The notes under the pieces were generated by a model that had not been told where the DNA came from, did no database searches, and was given only the letters and a program-made list of their open reading frames with translations. Shown here in pieces: positions 45,908 to 59,381 of a stretch of DNA of 64,000 nt. Numbering within the stretch: position 1 is the stretch's first letter; every line of letters begins with the position of its first letter. This DNA comes from Patiria pectinifera. Taxonomy: Eukaryota; Echinodermata; Asteroidea; Valvatida; Asterinidae. The stretch covers positions 34,288,392 to 34,352,391 of the forward strand of contig CM057142.1 in the NCBI GenBank assembly GCA_029964075.1. The letters run 5' to 3'. The position numbers were made by a program, and so were the translations under genes.

Positions 45908-48900
45908 GTATGTATATATCATAAATTCCCGATTCGGTAAGTGCGAGCCGGTAGCCAAGTCGGTAAAGTGCCGTTCTCAGATAATCAATCTAGGGGTTGG
46001 TGGTTCGAGCCCAAGGTTGTCAACAACGACATTTTTTTTTCGTCAGAGCGTAGGGGATGGAGGACTGACGACGCCGCGTGACTTTTGACGTCACCACCCT
46101 TTGGAACCGGAGGTTTATATATAATAAAAATTCCCGGCTTGGTAAGTGCGAGCCGGTAGCCAAGTCGGTAGAGTGCCATTTTCAGATTATCATTCTGGGG
46201 GTTGGTGGTTCGAGCCGGATGTTGTCAACAACGACATTTATTTATTTTTACGTCAGAGCGGAGGATGTGGGGGGGGGGACTGACGACGACACGTGACTTT
46301 TGACGTCACCACCCTTTGCTGCCGGAGGTTTATATTTATTATCAATTCCCGGTTCGGAAAGTGCGAGGCGGTAGCCAAGCCGGTAGCCAAGTCGGTAGAG
46401 TGATATTTTCAGATCATCATTCTGGGGGTTGGTGGTTCGAGCCCGAGGTTGTCAACAACGACATCTATTTTTTTTCCCGTCAGAGCGGAGGGGGTGGGAG
46501 ACTGACGACGACACGTGACTTTTGACGTCACCACCCTTTGCAACCTGAGGTTCATATATTTTATAAATTCAAAACATTTCAAGTGCGACCCGGTAGCCTA
46601 GACGGTAGAGTGCCGTTCTCAGATCTTCAATCGCGGGGTTGGTGGTTCGAGCCACAGGTTGTCATTTACGACATTTATTTTTTTCTGGAGAGCGGAGGGG
46701 GCGGGCTGCGGAATTGATGACGTCACTTGACTTTTGACGTCACCACCCTTTGCAACCTGAGGTTCATATATAAATTCAAAACATTTCAAGTGCGACCCGG
46801 TAGCCTAGTCGGTAGAGTACCGTTCTCAGATCTTCACTTGCGGGGTTTGGTTCGAGCCCAAGGTTGTCATCTACGACATTTATTTTGTTTCCTCAGAGCG
46901 GAGTGGGCGGTGTGAGGGATTGATGTCGACACGTGACTTTTGACGTCACCACCCTTTGGAACCTGGGGTTCATATATATTATGAATTCAAAACATTTCAA
47001 GGGCGAGCCGGTAGCCTAGTCGGTAGAGTACCGTTCTCACTTCTTCAATCGCGGGGTTGGTGGTTCGAGCCCCAGGTTGTCATCTACGATATTTTTTTGT
47101 TTCGTCAGGGGAAGTGGGCGTTGTGAAGGATTGATGTCGACACGTGACTTTTGACGTCACCACCCTTTGCAGCCTGAGGTTCATATATATTATGAATTCC
47201 AAACATTTCAAGTGCGAGCCGGTAGCCTTGTCGGTTGAGTGCCGTTCTCAAATTTTCAATCGTGGGGTTGGTGGTTCGAGCCCAAGGTTGTCATCCTCGA
47301 TATTTTAATTTTTTTTTCGTCAGAGCGGAGTGGGCGGTGTGAGGGATAGATTTCGACACGCGACTTTTGACGTCACCACCCTTTGCAACCTGAGTTAGCC
47401 TAGTCTGTAGAGTGCCGTTTTCATATCTTCAATCGTGGGGTTGGTGGTTCGTGACAACCCAGGTTGTCATCTACAACATTTGTTTTTTTCGTCAGAGTGG
47501 AGGGGACTGTGTGAGGGATTGATGAAGACACGTGACGTTTGACGTCACCACCATTTGAAACCTGAGGTTAAAATATATTATAAATTCCAAACATTTCAAG
47601 TGCGAGCCGGTAGCCTAGTCGGTAGAGTGCCGTTCTCAGATATTCAATCGCGGGGATGGTAGTTAGAGCCCCAGGTTGTCATCTGCGACATTTACTTTTT
47701 TTTCGACAGAGCGGAGGGGGCGGGGTGAGGGATTGATGACGACACGTGACTTTTGACGTCACCACCCTTTGCAACCTGTAGTTCATATTTATTATATTTC
47801 AACACATTTCAAGTGCGAGCCAGTAGCACAGTCGGTAGAGTGCCATTCTCAGATATTCAATCGCGGTGATGGAGGTTCGAGCCCCAGGTTGTCATTTGCG
47901 ACATTTTTTTTTCGAGGGAGCGGGGTTAGAGATTGATGACAACACTTGAGCGGAGGGGGCGGGTCGAGGGATTGATGACGACACATGACTTTTGACGTCA
48001 CCACCCTTGGCAACCTGAGGTTCATATATATCATTTTTCAAAACATTTCAAGTGCGAGTCGGTATCTCAGTCGGTAGAGTGCCGTTCTCAGATATTCAAT
48101 CGCGGTGATGGAGGTTCGAGGCCCAGGTTGTCATTTGCGTCATTTTTTTTTCCGACATAGCGGAGGGAGCGGGGTTAGAGATTGCTGATTCGAGGTTCTT
48201 TTTTTTGACAGAGCGGTAGGGGCGGGGTGAGGGATTGATGACGACACGTGAGCGGAGGGGGCGGGTCGAGGATTGATGACGACACGTCACTTCTTGACGT
48301 CACCACCCTTTGCAACCTGAGGTTCATATAGATTATATTTCAACACATTTCAAGCCGGTAGCTCAGTCGGTAGAGTGCCATCCTCAGATCTTCAATCGCG
48401 GGGTTGGTGGTTCGAGCCCCAGGTTGTCATCTGCAACATTTACTTTTTTTTCGACAGAGCGGAGGGGGCGGGTTGAGGGATTGATGACGACACTTGACTT
48501 TTGACGTCACCACCGTTTGCAACCTGAGGTTCATATATATCATTTTTCAAAACATTTCAAGTGCGAGTCGGTATCTCAGTCGGTAGAGTGCCGTTCTCAG
48601 ATATTCAATCGCGGTGATGGAGGTTCGAGCCCCAGGTTGTCATTTGCGACAATTTTTTTTCGACATAGCGGAGGGAGCGGGGTTAGAGATTGATGACAAC
48701 ACTTGAGCGGAGGGGGCGGGTCGAGGGATTGATGACGACACATGACTTTTGACGTCACCACCCTTGGCAACCTGGGTTCATATTCATTATATTTCAACAC
48801 ATTTCAAGTGCGAGCCGGTTGCTCAGTCGGTAGAGTGGTATTCTCAGATCTCCAATCGCAGGGTTGGTGGTTCGAGCCCCAGATTGTCAATTGCGACATT

Positions 48901-51900
48901 TTTTTTTCGACGGAGTGGAGGGGGCGGGGTGAGGGATTGATGACGAAACGTGACTTTTGACGTCACCACCCTTTGCAACCTGAGGTTCATATATATTATA
49001 TTTCAACACATTTCAAGTGCGAGCCGGTTGCTCAGTCGGTAGAGTGCCGTTTTCAGATATTCAATCGCGGGGTAGGTGGTTCGAGCCCCAGATCGTCATC
49101 TGTGACATTTACTATTTTTTTCGACACGTGAGCGGAGGGAGCGGGGTGACGGATTGATGACGACACGTGACTTTTGACGTCACCACCCTTTGCAACCTGA
49201 GGTTCATATATATTATATTTCAAGAAATTTCAAGTGCGAGCCGGTAGCTCAGTCGGTAGAGTGCCATTCTCAGATATTCAATTACGGGGTTGGTGGTTCG
49301 AGCCCCAGATTGTCATCTGCGACATTTATTATTTTTTTCGACACGTGAGCGGGGTGACGGATTGATGACGACACGTGACTTTTGACGTCACCACCCTTTG
49401 CAACCTGAGGTTTATATATATTATATTTCAAGAAATTTCAAGTGCGAGCCGGTAGCTCAGTCGGTAGAGTGCCATTCTCAGATATTCAATCACGGGGTTT
49501 GTGGTTCGAGCCCCAGATTGTCATCTGCGACATTTATTATTTTTTTCGACACGAGAGCGGGGTGACGGATTGATGACGACACGTGACTATTGACGTCACC
49601 ACCCTTTGCAACCTGAGATTCATATATATTATATTTCAACACATTTCAAGTGCGAGCCGGTTGCGCAATCGGTAGAGTGCCGTTCTCAGATATTCATTCG
49701 CGGGGTTGGTGGTTCGAGCCACAGATTGTCATTTTCGAAATTTATTATTTTTTTCGACACGTGAGCGGAGGGAGCGGGGTGACGGATTGATGACGACACG
49801 TGACTTTTGACGTCACCCCCTTTGCAACCTGAGGTTCATATATATTATATTTCAAGAAATTTCAAGTGCGAGCCGGTAGCTCAGTCGGTAGAGTGCCATT
49901 CTCAGATATTCAATTACGGGGTTGGTGGTTCGAGCCCCAGATTGTCATCTGCGACATTTATTATTTTTTTCGACACGTGAGCGGGGTGACGGATTGATGA
50001 CGACACGTGACTTTTGACGTCACCACCCTTTGCAACCTGAGGTTCATATATATTATATTTCAAGAAATTTCAAGTGCGAGCCGGTAGCTCAGTCGGTAGA
50101 GTGCCATTCTCAGATATTCAATTACGGGGTTGGTGGTTCGAGCCCCAGATTGTCATCTTCGACATTTATTATTTTTTTGACAGGTTTACAGAGGGAGCGG
50201 GGTGACGGATTGATGACGACACGTGACTTTTGACGTCGCCACCCTTTGCAACCTGAGGTTCATATATATTATATTTCAAGAAATTTCAAGTGCGAGCCGG
50301 TAGCTCAGTCGGTAGAGTGCCATTCTCAGATATTCAATCACGGGGTTGGTGGTTCGAGCCCCAGATTGACATCTGCGACATTTATTATTTTTTTCGACAC
50401 GTGAGCGGGGTGACGGATTGATGACGACACGTGACTTTTGACGTCACCACCCTTTGCAACCTGAGGTTCATATATATTATATTTCAAGAAATTTCACGTG
50501 CGAGCCGGTAGCTCAGTCGGTAGAGAGGCATTCTCAAATATTCAATTACGGGGTTGGTGGTTCGAGCCCCAGATTGTCATCTTCGACATTTATTATTTTT
50601 TTCGACAGGTTTACAGAGGGAGCGGGGTGACGGAGTGATGACGACACGTGACTTTTGACGTCACCACCCTTTGCAACCTTAGGTTCATATATATTATATT
50701 TCAAGAAATTTCAAGTGCGAGCCAGTAGCTCAGTCGGTTGGTTCGAGCCCCAGATTGTCATCTGCGACATTTTTTTTTCGACAGAACGGAGGGGGCGAGT
50801 GAGGGATTGATGACGACACGTGACTTTTGCAACCACCCTTTGCAACCTGAGGTTCATATTTATATTTCAACACATTTCAAGTGCGAGCCGGTTGCTCGGT
50901 CGGTAGAGTGCCATTCGCAGATCTTCAATCGCGGGGTTGGTGGTTCGAGCCCCAGGTTGTCATTTGCGACATTTACTTTTTTTTGACAGATCGGAGGGGG
51001 CAGGGTAAGGGATTGATGACGACACGTGACTTTTGACGTCACCACCCTTTGCAACCTGTGATTCATATTTATTATATTTCAATACATTTTAAGTGCGAGC
51101 CGGTAGTAGAGTCGGTAGAGTGCCATTCTCAGATATTCAATAGCGGAGTTGGTGGTTCGAGGACCAGGTTGTCATTTGCGACATTTTTTTTTTGACAGAG
51201 CGGAGGGGGCGGGGTTAGAGATTGTTGACGACACGTGACTTTTGACGTCACCACCCTTTGCAACGTGAGGTTTATATATGTTATATTTCAACTCATTTCA
51301 AGTGCGAGCCTGTTGCTCACTCGGTAGAGTGCCATTCTCAGATCTTCAATCACAGGTTTGGTGGTTCGAGCCCCAGGTTGTCATTTGCGCCTTTTTTTTT
51401 CGACAGAGCGGAGGGAGCGGGGTGAGAGAATGATGACGACACGTGACTTTTGACGTCACCACCCTTTGCAACCTGAGGTTCAGATATGAATGATATTTCA
51501 ACTCATTTCCAGTGACATTCTCAGATCTTCAATCGCGGGGTTGGTGGTTCGAGCCCCAGATTGTCATCTGCGACATTTGTTTTTTTTTTCGACAGAACGG
51601 AGGGGGCGGGGTGCGGGATTGATGACGACACGTGACTTTTGACGTCACCACCCTATGCAACCTGAGGTTCATATATATTATATTTCAACACATTTCAATT
51701 GCGAGCCGGTTGCTCAGTCGGTAGAGTGCCGGTCTCAGATATTCAATCGCGGGGTTGGTGGTTCGAGCCCCAGGTTGTCATCTGCGACAACTTTTTTTTT
51801 CCGCAGGGCGGAGGGAGCGGGTCGAGGGATTGATGACGACACGTGATTTTTGACGTCACCACCCTTTGGAACCTGAGGTTCATATATATTATATTTTAAC

Positions 51901-54900
51901 ACATTTCAAGTGCGAGCCGGTTTCGCAATCGGTAGAGTGCCGTTCTCAGATCTTCAATCGCGGGGTTAGTGTTCGAGCCCGAAGTTGTCATCTGCGACAT
52001 TTGTCTGTTTTTGGACAGAGCGGAGGGGTGGGGTTAGGGATTGATGACCACCCGTGACTTTTGACGTCACCACCCTTTGCAACCTGAGGTTCATATATAT
52101 TATATTTCAAAACAATTCAAGTGCGCGCCGGTAGCTCAGTCGGTAGAGTGCCATTCTCAGATCTTCAATCCCGGGGTTGGTGGTTCGAGCCCCATGTTGT
52201 CATCTGTGACAATTTTTTTTCGACCTGAGCGGAGGGGGCGGGGTGAGGGATTGATGACGACACGTGACTTTTGTCGTCACCACCCTTTGCAACCTGAGGT
52301 TCATATATATTATATTTCAATACATTTCAAGTGCGAGCCGGTAGCTCAGTCGGTAGAGTGCCATTGTCAGATCTTCAATCGCGGGGTTGGTGGTTCGAGC
52401 CCCAGGTTGTCATTTGCGACATTTTTTTTTCGACAGAACGGAGGGGGCGGGGTGAGGGATTGATGACGACACGTGACTTTTGACGTCACCACCCTTTGCA
52501 ACCTGAGGTTCATTAATATTTTATTTCAATACGTTTCAAGTGCGAGCCGGTAGCTCAGTCGGTAGAGTGCCATTCTCAGATCTTCAATCGCGGGGTTGGT
52601 GGTTCGAGCCCAGGTTGTCTTTTGCGACATTTCTTTTTTTCGACAGAACGGAGGGGGCGGGGTGAGGGATTGATGACGACACGTGACTTTTGTCGTCACC
52701 ACCCTTTGCAGCCTGAGGTTCACATATATTATATTTCAATACATTTCAAGTGCGAGCCGGTAGCTCAGTCGGTAGAGTGCCATTCTCAGATCTTCAAACG
52801 CGGGGTTGGTGGGTCGAGCCCCAGGTTGTCATCTGCGACAGGTTGTCATTTTTTTCGACACGGGAGCGGGGTGAGGGATTGATGACGACACCTGACTTTT
52901 GTCGTCACCACCCTTTGCAACCTGAGGTTCATATATATTATATTTCAATACATTTCAAGTGCGAGCCGGTAGCTCAGTCGGTAGAGTGCCATTGTCAGAT
53001 CTTCAATCGCGGGGTTGGTGGTTCGAGCCCCAGGGTGTCATTTGCGAAATTTATTATTTTTTCGAAACGGGAGCGGTGTGAGGGATTGATGACGACAGGT
53101 GACTTTTGACGTCACCACCCTTTGCAACCTGAGGTTCATTAATATTTTATTTCAATACGTTTCAAGTGCGAGCCGGTAGCTCAGTCGGTAGAGTGCCATT
53201 CTCAGATCTTCAATCGCGGGGTTGGTGGTTTGAGCCCCAAGTTGTCATCTGCGACATTTTTTTTTGGACACGTGAGCGGAGGGGGCGGTGTGAGGGATTG
53301 ATGACGACAGGTGACTTTTGACGTCACCACCCTTTGCAACCTGAGGTTCATATATATTATATTTCAATACATTTCAAAGGCAAGCCGGTAGCTCATTCGG
53401 TAGAGTGCCATTCTCAGATCTTCAATCCCGGGGTTGGTGGTTCGAGCCCCAGGTTGTCATAGGCGACATTTTTTTTCGACACGTGATCGGAGGGAGCGGG
53501 GTGAAGGATTGATGACGACACGTGACTTTTGACGTCGCCACCCTTTGCAACCTGAGGTTCATATATATTATATTTCAATACGTTTCAAGTGCGATCCGGT
53601 AGCTCAGTCGGTAGATTGCCATTCTCAGATCTTCAATCGCGGGGTTGGTGGTTCGAGCCCCAGGTTGCCATCTGCGACATTTGTTTTTTTTGGACAGAAC
53701 GGAGGGGGCGGGGTGAGGGATTGATGACGACACGTGACTTTTGACGTCACCACCCTTTGCAACCTGAGGTTCATGAATATTATTTTTCAATACGTTTCAA
53801 GTGCGTGCCGGTAGCTCAGTCGGTAGAGTGCCATTCTCAGATCTTCAATCTCGGGGTTGGTGGTTTGAGCCCCAGGTTGTCATTTGCGACAGGTTGTCAT
53901 TTTTTTCGACACGGGAGCGGGGTGAGGGATTGATGACGACACGTGTCTTGTGACGTCACCACCCTTTGCAACCTGGGTTCATATATATTATATTTCAAAA
54001 CAATTCAAGTGCGAGCCGGTTGCTCAGTCGGTAGAGTGCCATTCTCAGATATTCAATCGCGGGGTTGGTGGTTCTAGCCCCAGGTTGTCATCTGCGACAT
54101 TTTTATTTTCGACACGTGAACGGGGTGAGGGATTTATGACGACAGGTGACTTTTGACGTCACCACCCTTTGCAACCTGAGGTTCTTCAATATTATATTTC
54201 AATACGTTTCAAGTGCGAGCCGGTTGCTCAGTCGGTAGAGTGCCATTCTCAGATCTTCAATCGCGGGGTTGTTGGTTCGAGCCCCAGGTTGTCATCTGCG
54301 ACATTTTTTTTTTCGACAGAACGGAGGGGGCGGGGTGAGGGATTGATGACGACACGTGACTTTTGTCGTCACCACCGTTTGCAACCTGAGGTTCATATAT
54401 AATATATTTCAATACATTTCAAGTGCGAGCCGGTAGCTCAGTCGGTAGAGTGCCATTGTCAGATCTTCAAACGCGGGGTTGGTGGGTCGAGCCCCAGGTT
54501 GTCATGTGTGACATTTTTTTTTCGACACGTAAGTGGAGGGAGCGGGGTGAAAGATTGATGACGAAAGGTGACTTTTGACGTCACCACCGTTTGCAACCTG
54601 AGGTTCATATATATTATATTTCAATATAATATAATGCCCCAGGTTGTCATTTTCGACATTTATTATTTTTTTCGACAGGTGAGCGGAGGGAGCGGGGAGA
54701 GGGATTGATGACGACACGTGACTTTTGACGTCACCACCCTTTGCAACCTGAGGTTCATATATATTATATATCAACACAGTTCAAGTGCGAGCCGGTTGCT
54801 CAGTCGGGAGAGTGCCGTTCTCAGATCTTCATTCGCGGGGTTGGTGGTTCGAGCCCCAACTTGTCATGTGCGACATTTATCATTTTTTTCGAAACGGGAG

Positions 54901-57900
54901 CGGGGTCAGCGATTGATGACGACACGTAACTTTCACGTCACCACCCTTTGCAACCTGAGATTCATATATATTATATGTAAATACATTTCAAGGGAGAGCC
55001 TGTAGTTCAGTCGGTAGAGTGCCATTGTCAGATCTTCAATCGCGGGGTTGGTGGTTCGAGCCCCAGGTTCATGTGCGACATTTTTTTTCGACAGGTGAGC
55101 GGAGGGAGCGGGGTGAGGGATTGATGACGACACGTGACTTTTGACGTCACCACCCTTTGCAGCCTGAGGTTCATATATATTATATTTCAACACATTTCAA
55201 GTGCGAGCCGGTTGCTCAGTCGGTAGAGTGCCGTTCTCAGATAATCAATCCCGGGGTTGGTGGTTCGAGCCCGAGGTTGTCATCTGCGACATTTATTATT
55301 TTTTTCGACACCTGAGCGGAGGGAGCGGGGTGAGGGATTGATGACGACACGTGACTTTTGACGTCACCACCCTTTGCAACCTGAGGTTCATATATATATA
55401 TTATATTTCAGTACGTTTCAAGTGCGATCCGGTAGCCCAGTCGGTAGAGTGCCGTTCACAGATCTTCAATCGCGGGGTTGGTGGTTCGAGCCCCAGGTTG
55501 TCACCTTCAACATTTGTTTTTTTTTCGACAGAACGGAGGGGGCGGGGTGAGGGATTGATGACGACACGTGACTTTTGACGTCACCACCCTTTGCAACCTG
55601 AGCTTCATATATATTATATTTCAGTACGTTTGAAGTGCGATCCGGTAGCCCAGTCGGTAGAGTGCCATTCACTGATCTTCAATCGCGGGGTTGGTGGTTC
55701 GAGCCCCAGGTTGTCACCTTCGACATTTGTTTTTTTTTTCGACAGAACGGAGGGGGCGGGGTGAGGGATTGATGACGACACGTGACTTTTGACGTCACCA
55801 CCCTTTGCAACCTGAGGTTCATTTTGATTTTATTTCAACACATTTCAAGTGCGAGCCGGTAGCTCAGTCGGTAGAGTGCCGTTCTCAAGTATTAAATGGC
55901 GGGGTTGGTGGTTCGAGGCCCAGGTTGTCATTTGCGACATTCATTTTTTTTTCGACAGAGCGGAGGGGGCGGGGTTAGAGATTGATGACGACACGTGAGT
56001 GTAGGGGTCGCAACCTGAGGATTGATGGTCGATTTGAAGACGACACTTGCGAGCCGGTAGCTCAGTCGGTAGAGTGCCGTTCTCAAATCTTGAATCGCGC
56101 GGTTGGTGGTTCGAGGTTAAATCGCGGGGTTGGTGATTCGAGGCCCAGGTTGTCATCTGCGACATTTTTTTTTTCGACAGAGCGGAGGGGGCGGGGTGAG
56201 GGATTGATGACGACAGGTGACTTTTGATGTCACCACCCTTTGCAACCTGAGGTTCATATATAAATTATATTTCAACACATTTCAAGCCGGAAGCTTAGTC
56301 GGTAGAGTGCCATTCTCAGATAATCAATCGCAGGGTTGGTGGTTCGAGCCCCAGGTTGTCATCTGCGACATCTATTATTTTTCGACAGAGTGGAGGAAGC
56401 GGGGTGAAAGATTGATGACGAAAGGTGACTTTTGACGTCACCACCGTTTGCAACCTGAGGTTCATATATATTATATTTCAATACGTTTCAAGTGCGAGCC
56501 GGTAGCTCAAACGGTAGCTCAGTCGGTAGAGTGCCATTCTCAGAAATTCAATCGCGGGGTTGGTGGTTCGTGCCCCAGGTTGTCATTTTCGACATTTATT
56601 ATTTTTTTCGCCAGAACGGAGGGGGCGGGGTGAGGGATTGATGACGACACGTGACTTTTGACGTCACCACCCTTTGCAACGTGTGGTTCATTTTGATTAT
56701 ATTTCAACACATTTCAAGTGCGAGCCGGTAGCTCAGTCTGTAGAGTGCCGTTCTCAAGTATTAAATGGCGGGGTTGGTGGTTCGAGGCCCAGGTTGTCAT
56801 TTGCGACATTCATTTTTTTTCGACAGAGCGGAGGGGGCGGGGTTAGAGATTGATGACGACACGTGAGTGGAGGGGGCGGGTCGAGGGATTGATGGTCGAG
56901 GGATTGAAGACGACACTTGCGAGCCGGTAGCTCAGTCGGTAGAGTGCCGTTCTCAAATCTTGAATCGCGCGGTTTGTGGTTCGAGGTTAAATCGCGGGGT
57001 TGGTGGTTCGAGGCCCAGGTTGTCATCTGCGACATTTTTATTTTCGACAGAGCGGAGGGGGCGGGGTGAGGGATTGATGACGACAGGTGACTTTTGATGT
57101 CACCACCCTTTGCAACCTGAGGTTCATATATAAATTATATTTCAACACATTTCAAGCCGGAAGCTTAGTCGGTAGAGTGCCATTCTCAGATAATCAATCG
57201 CGGGGTTGGTGGTTCGAGCCCCAGGTTGTCATCTGCGACATCTATTATTTTTCGACAGAGCGGAGGGGACGGGGTTAGGGATTTATGACGACACGTGACT
57301 TTTGACGTCACCACCCTTTGCAACCTGAGGTTCATATGTATTATATTTCAATACGTTTCAAGTGCGAGCCTGTAGCTCAGTCGGTAGAGTGCCATTCTCA
57401 GATAATCAATCGCGGGATTGGTGGTTCGAGCCCCAGGTTGTCATCTGCGACATCTATTATTTTTTTAGACACGGGAACGGGGTTAGGGATTGATTACGAC
57501 ACGTGACTTTTGACGTCACCACCCTTTGCAACCTGAGGTTCATATGTATTATATTACAATACGTTTCAAAGGCGATCCTGTAGCTCAGTCGGTAGAGTGC
57601 CATTCTCAGATATTCAATCGCGGGGTTGGTGGTTCGAGCCCTAGGTTGTCATCTGCGACATTTACTTTTTTTTCGACAGAGCGGAGGGGGCGGGGTGAGG
57701 GATTGATGACGACACGTGACTTTTGACGTCACCACCCTTTGCAACCTGAGGGTCATATGTATTATATTTCAATACGTTTCAAGTGCGAGCCTGTAGCTCA
57801 GTCGGTAGAGTGCCATTCTCAGATAATCAATCGCGGGGTTGGTGGTTCGAGCCCCAGGTTGTCATTTGCGACATTTTTTTTTCCGACAGAGCGGAGGGGG

Positions 57901-58433
57901 CGGGGTAAGGGATTGATGACACGTGACTTTTGACGTCACCACCCTTTGCAACCTGAGGTTCATATGTATTATATTACAATACGTTTCAAAGGCGATCCTG
58001 TAGCTCAGTCGGTAGAGTGCCATTCTCAGATATTCAATCGCGGGGTTGGTGGTTCGAGCCCTAGGTTGTCATCTGCGACATTTACTTTTTTTTCGACAGA
58101 GCGGAGGGGGCGGGGTGAGGGATTGATGACGACACGTGACTTTTGACGTCACCACCCTTTGCAACCTGAGGGTCATATGTATTATATTTCAATACGTTTC
58201 AAGTGCGAGCCTGTAGCTCAGTCGGTAGAGTGCCATTCTCAGATAATCAATCGCGGGGTTGGTGGTTCGAGCCCCAGGTTGTCATTTGCGACATTTTTTT
58301 TCCGACAGAGCGGAGGGGGCGGGGTAAGGGATTGATGACACGTGACTTTTTACGTCACCACCCTTTGCAACCTGTGGTTCATATTTATTAAATTTTATTA
58401 TATTTCAACACATTTCAAGTGCGAGCCGGTACC
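45908..58433 (+). repeat. tRNA-like tandem array, unit 2
   Basis: About 60 monomers without a LINE. The same subfamily order as in unit 1 is seen: TAGCCAAG types (45908-46480), TAGCCTAG types (46550-47650), then TAGCTCAG and TTGCTCAG types. Higher-order repeats are clear: a 420-bp dimer at 57526-57945 is repeated almost exactly at 57946-58365, and a block at about 55850-56400 recurs at 56715-57270. The array ends at the 3' end of the unknown gene, as in unit 1. Confidence 0.92.
46461..46480 (+). other. LINE-free counterpart of the insertion site
   Basis: In unit 2 the TAGCCAAG monomer preceding the interrupted one is joined directly to the sequence that in unit 1 follows the right target duplication. 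The target monomer itself is missing as well as the LINE, so this is not a simple empty site. Confidence 0.7.
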
Positions 58434-59381
58434 TCAGTCATCTGCGACATTAATTATATTTTTTGACAAGTCATCGTCAGTGTGGAAACTGGTGTCCTCC
58501 AACCCATATTCTTCCTCGACATTTGCCGCATTGACGTGATGAGCGCCAAGACCTTGATAACCACACTTGTCCTCTTTAACTTCGGTGCCATAAGGGTAGA
58601 GTTTTCTACGTTTGAAATGCTTCGTACTTCGGCAGGCTATTTCACTTTCGTTTGTATTCTCTGCCCGTGTACATATTTTCTGTCCATCAGCTTTAAGAAG
58701 GCGGTGGATGGAGTCTTCCAAACAACTCGGCTCGTGTTGCAGTCTACTTAGAAGTTCTGAGATGCAAGTTTTTCCATCCTTGGTCCTCCTGACGATGGGT
58801 GAGCCGGGCGTTGTTTTCCTGGCGAGAGATCGGTGCCGGCCGTTCTTCGGCCGCTGCATTGCTAGGGCCTCAAGAACGTCCAGCAGTTGTTTGCTCACGA
58901 CTTTCTCCCCGATTTGGTCAGCGCTATTCAACGCATGTCCATACTCCAAGGTCTGGGTAGCAGCATCCCTCACTGATGCAACATCGAAGAAACTGGGGCG
59001 ATGGTTCAATGTGTTTCTCTGGCATGAGCACCTCGTCATGTTTGTCTGTGTGCCTCTAGTTTGGCGCAATTTCCGGGTTGTAGCGCAGACCTCGATGACA
59101 TTCTCATCCGTATCGCTCTCCGAGGTGGTCGCCTAGCAGTCAGTCCCGATGCCGTCCGCGGTCCGGCCGGCGTACCAGCCCCACGCCGTGACGTCGCCGT
59201 CCGAGCGCCTCCTGAGCATTCCGCGGCTGTTGAGATGCTTGCGGCACCGCTCGTCAAACTTTTCCACCGAGCACCTGAGCGAGTCGACCCGGGACAGGAG
59301 CGCGGTTCGGTGCTTGGACAGTAATGCGTCAAAGGAACAGCCACCATGTTCCTTTGACAAGAGTGATTCCGATATATCCAT
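58434..59381 (-). pseudogene. Unrecognised gene, unit 2 copy with premature stop
   Basis: Closely matches 29650-30597 over its whole length and in frame, but codon 83 is TAG (59133-59135 on the plus strand) where unit 1 has TGG (Trp83). The rest of the frame is open, including both TQT motifs and the array-derived NIINVADD end. With a single nonsense change it may be a young pseudogene, a null allele, or make a shortened protein from a later start. Upstream of the ATG it also lacks a few bases present in unit 1. Confidence 0.75.

Noticed and set aside
20868..58433. Many similar 60-130-codon open frames in the arrays (recurring VAQSVECHSQIFNRGVGGSS type and its other frames)
   Set aside because: They are translations of the tRNA-like monomer in several frames and on both strands. 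They follow the DNA repeat and shift with its indels, with no sign of protein-level conservation.
20868..58433. Array monomers as genuine tRNA genes
   Set aside because: The A and B boxes and D-arm are present, but the anticodon, T and acceptor stems do not pair, so a functional cloverleaf is not formed.
20868..58433. CRISPR-like array
   Set aside because: The repeat period is about 210 bp with the whole period conserved, there are no unique spacers, and the context is an animal genome.
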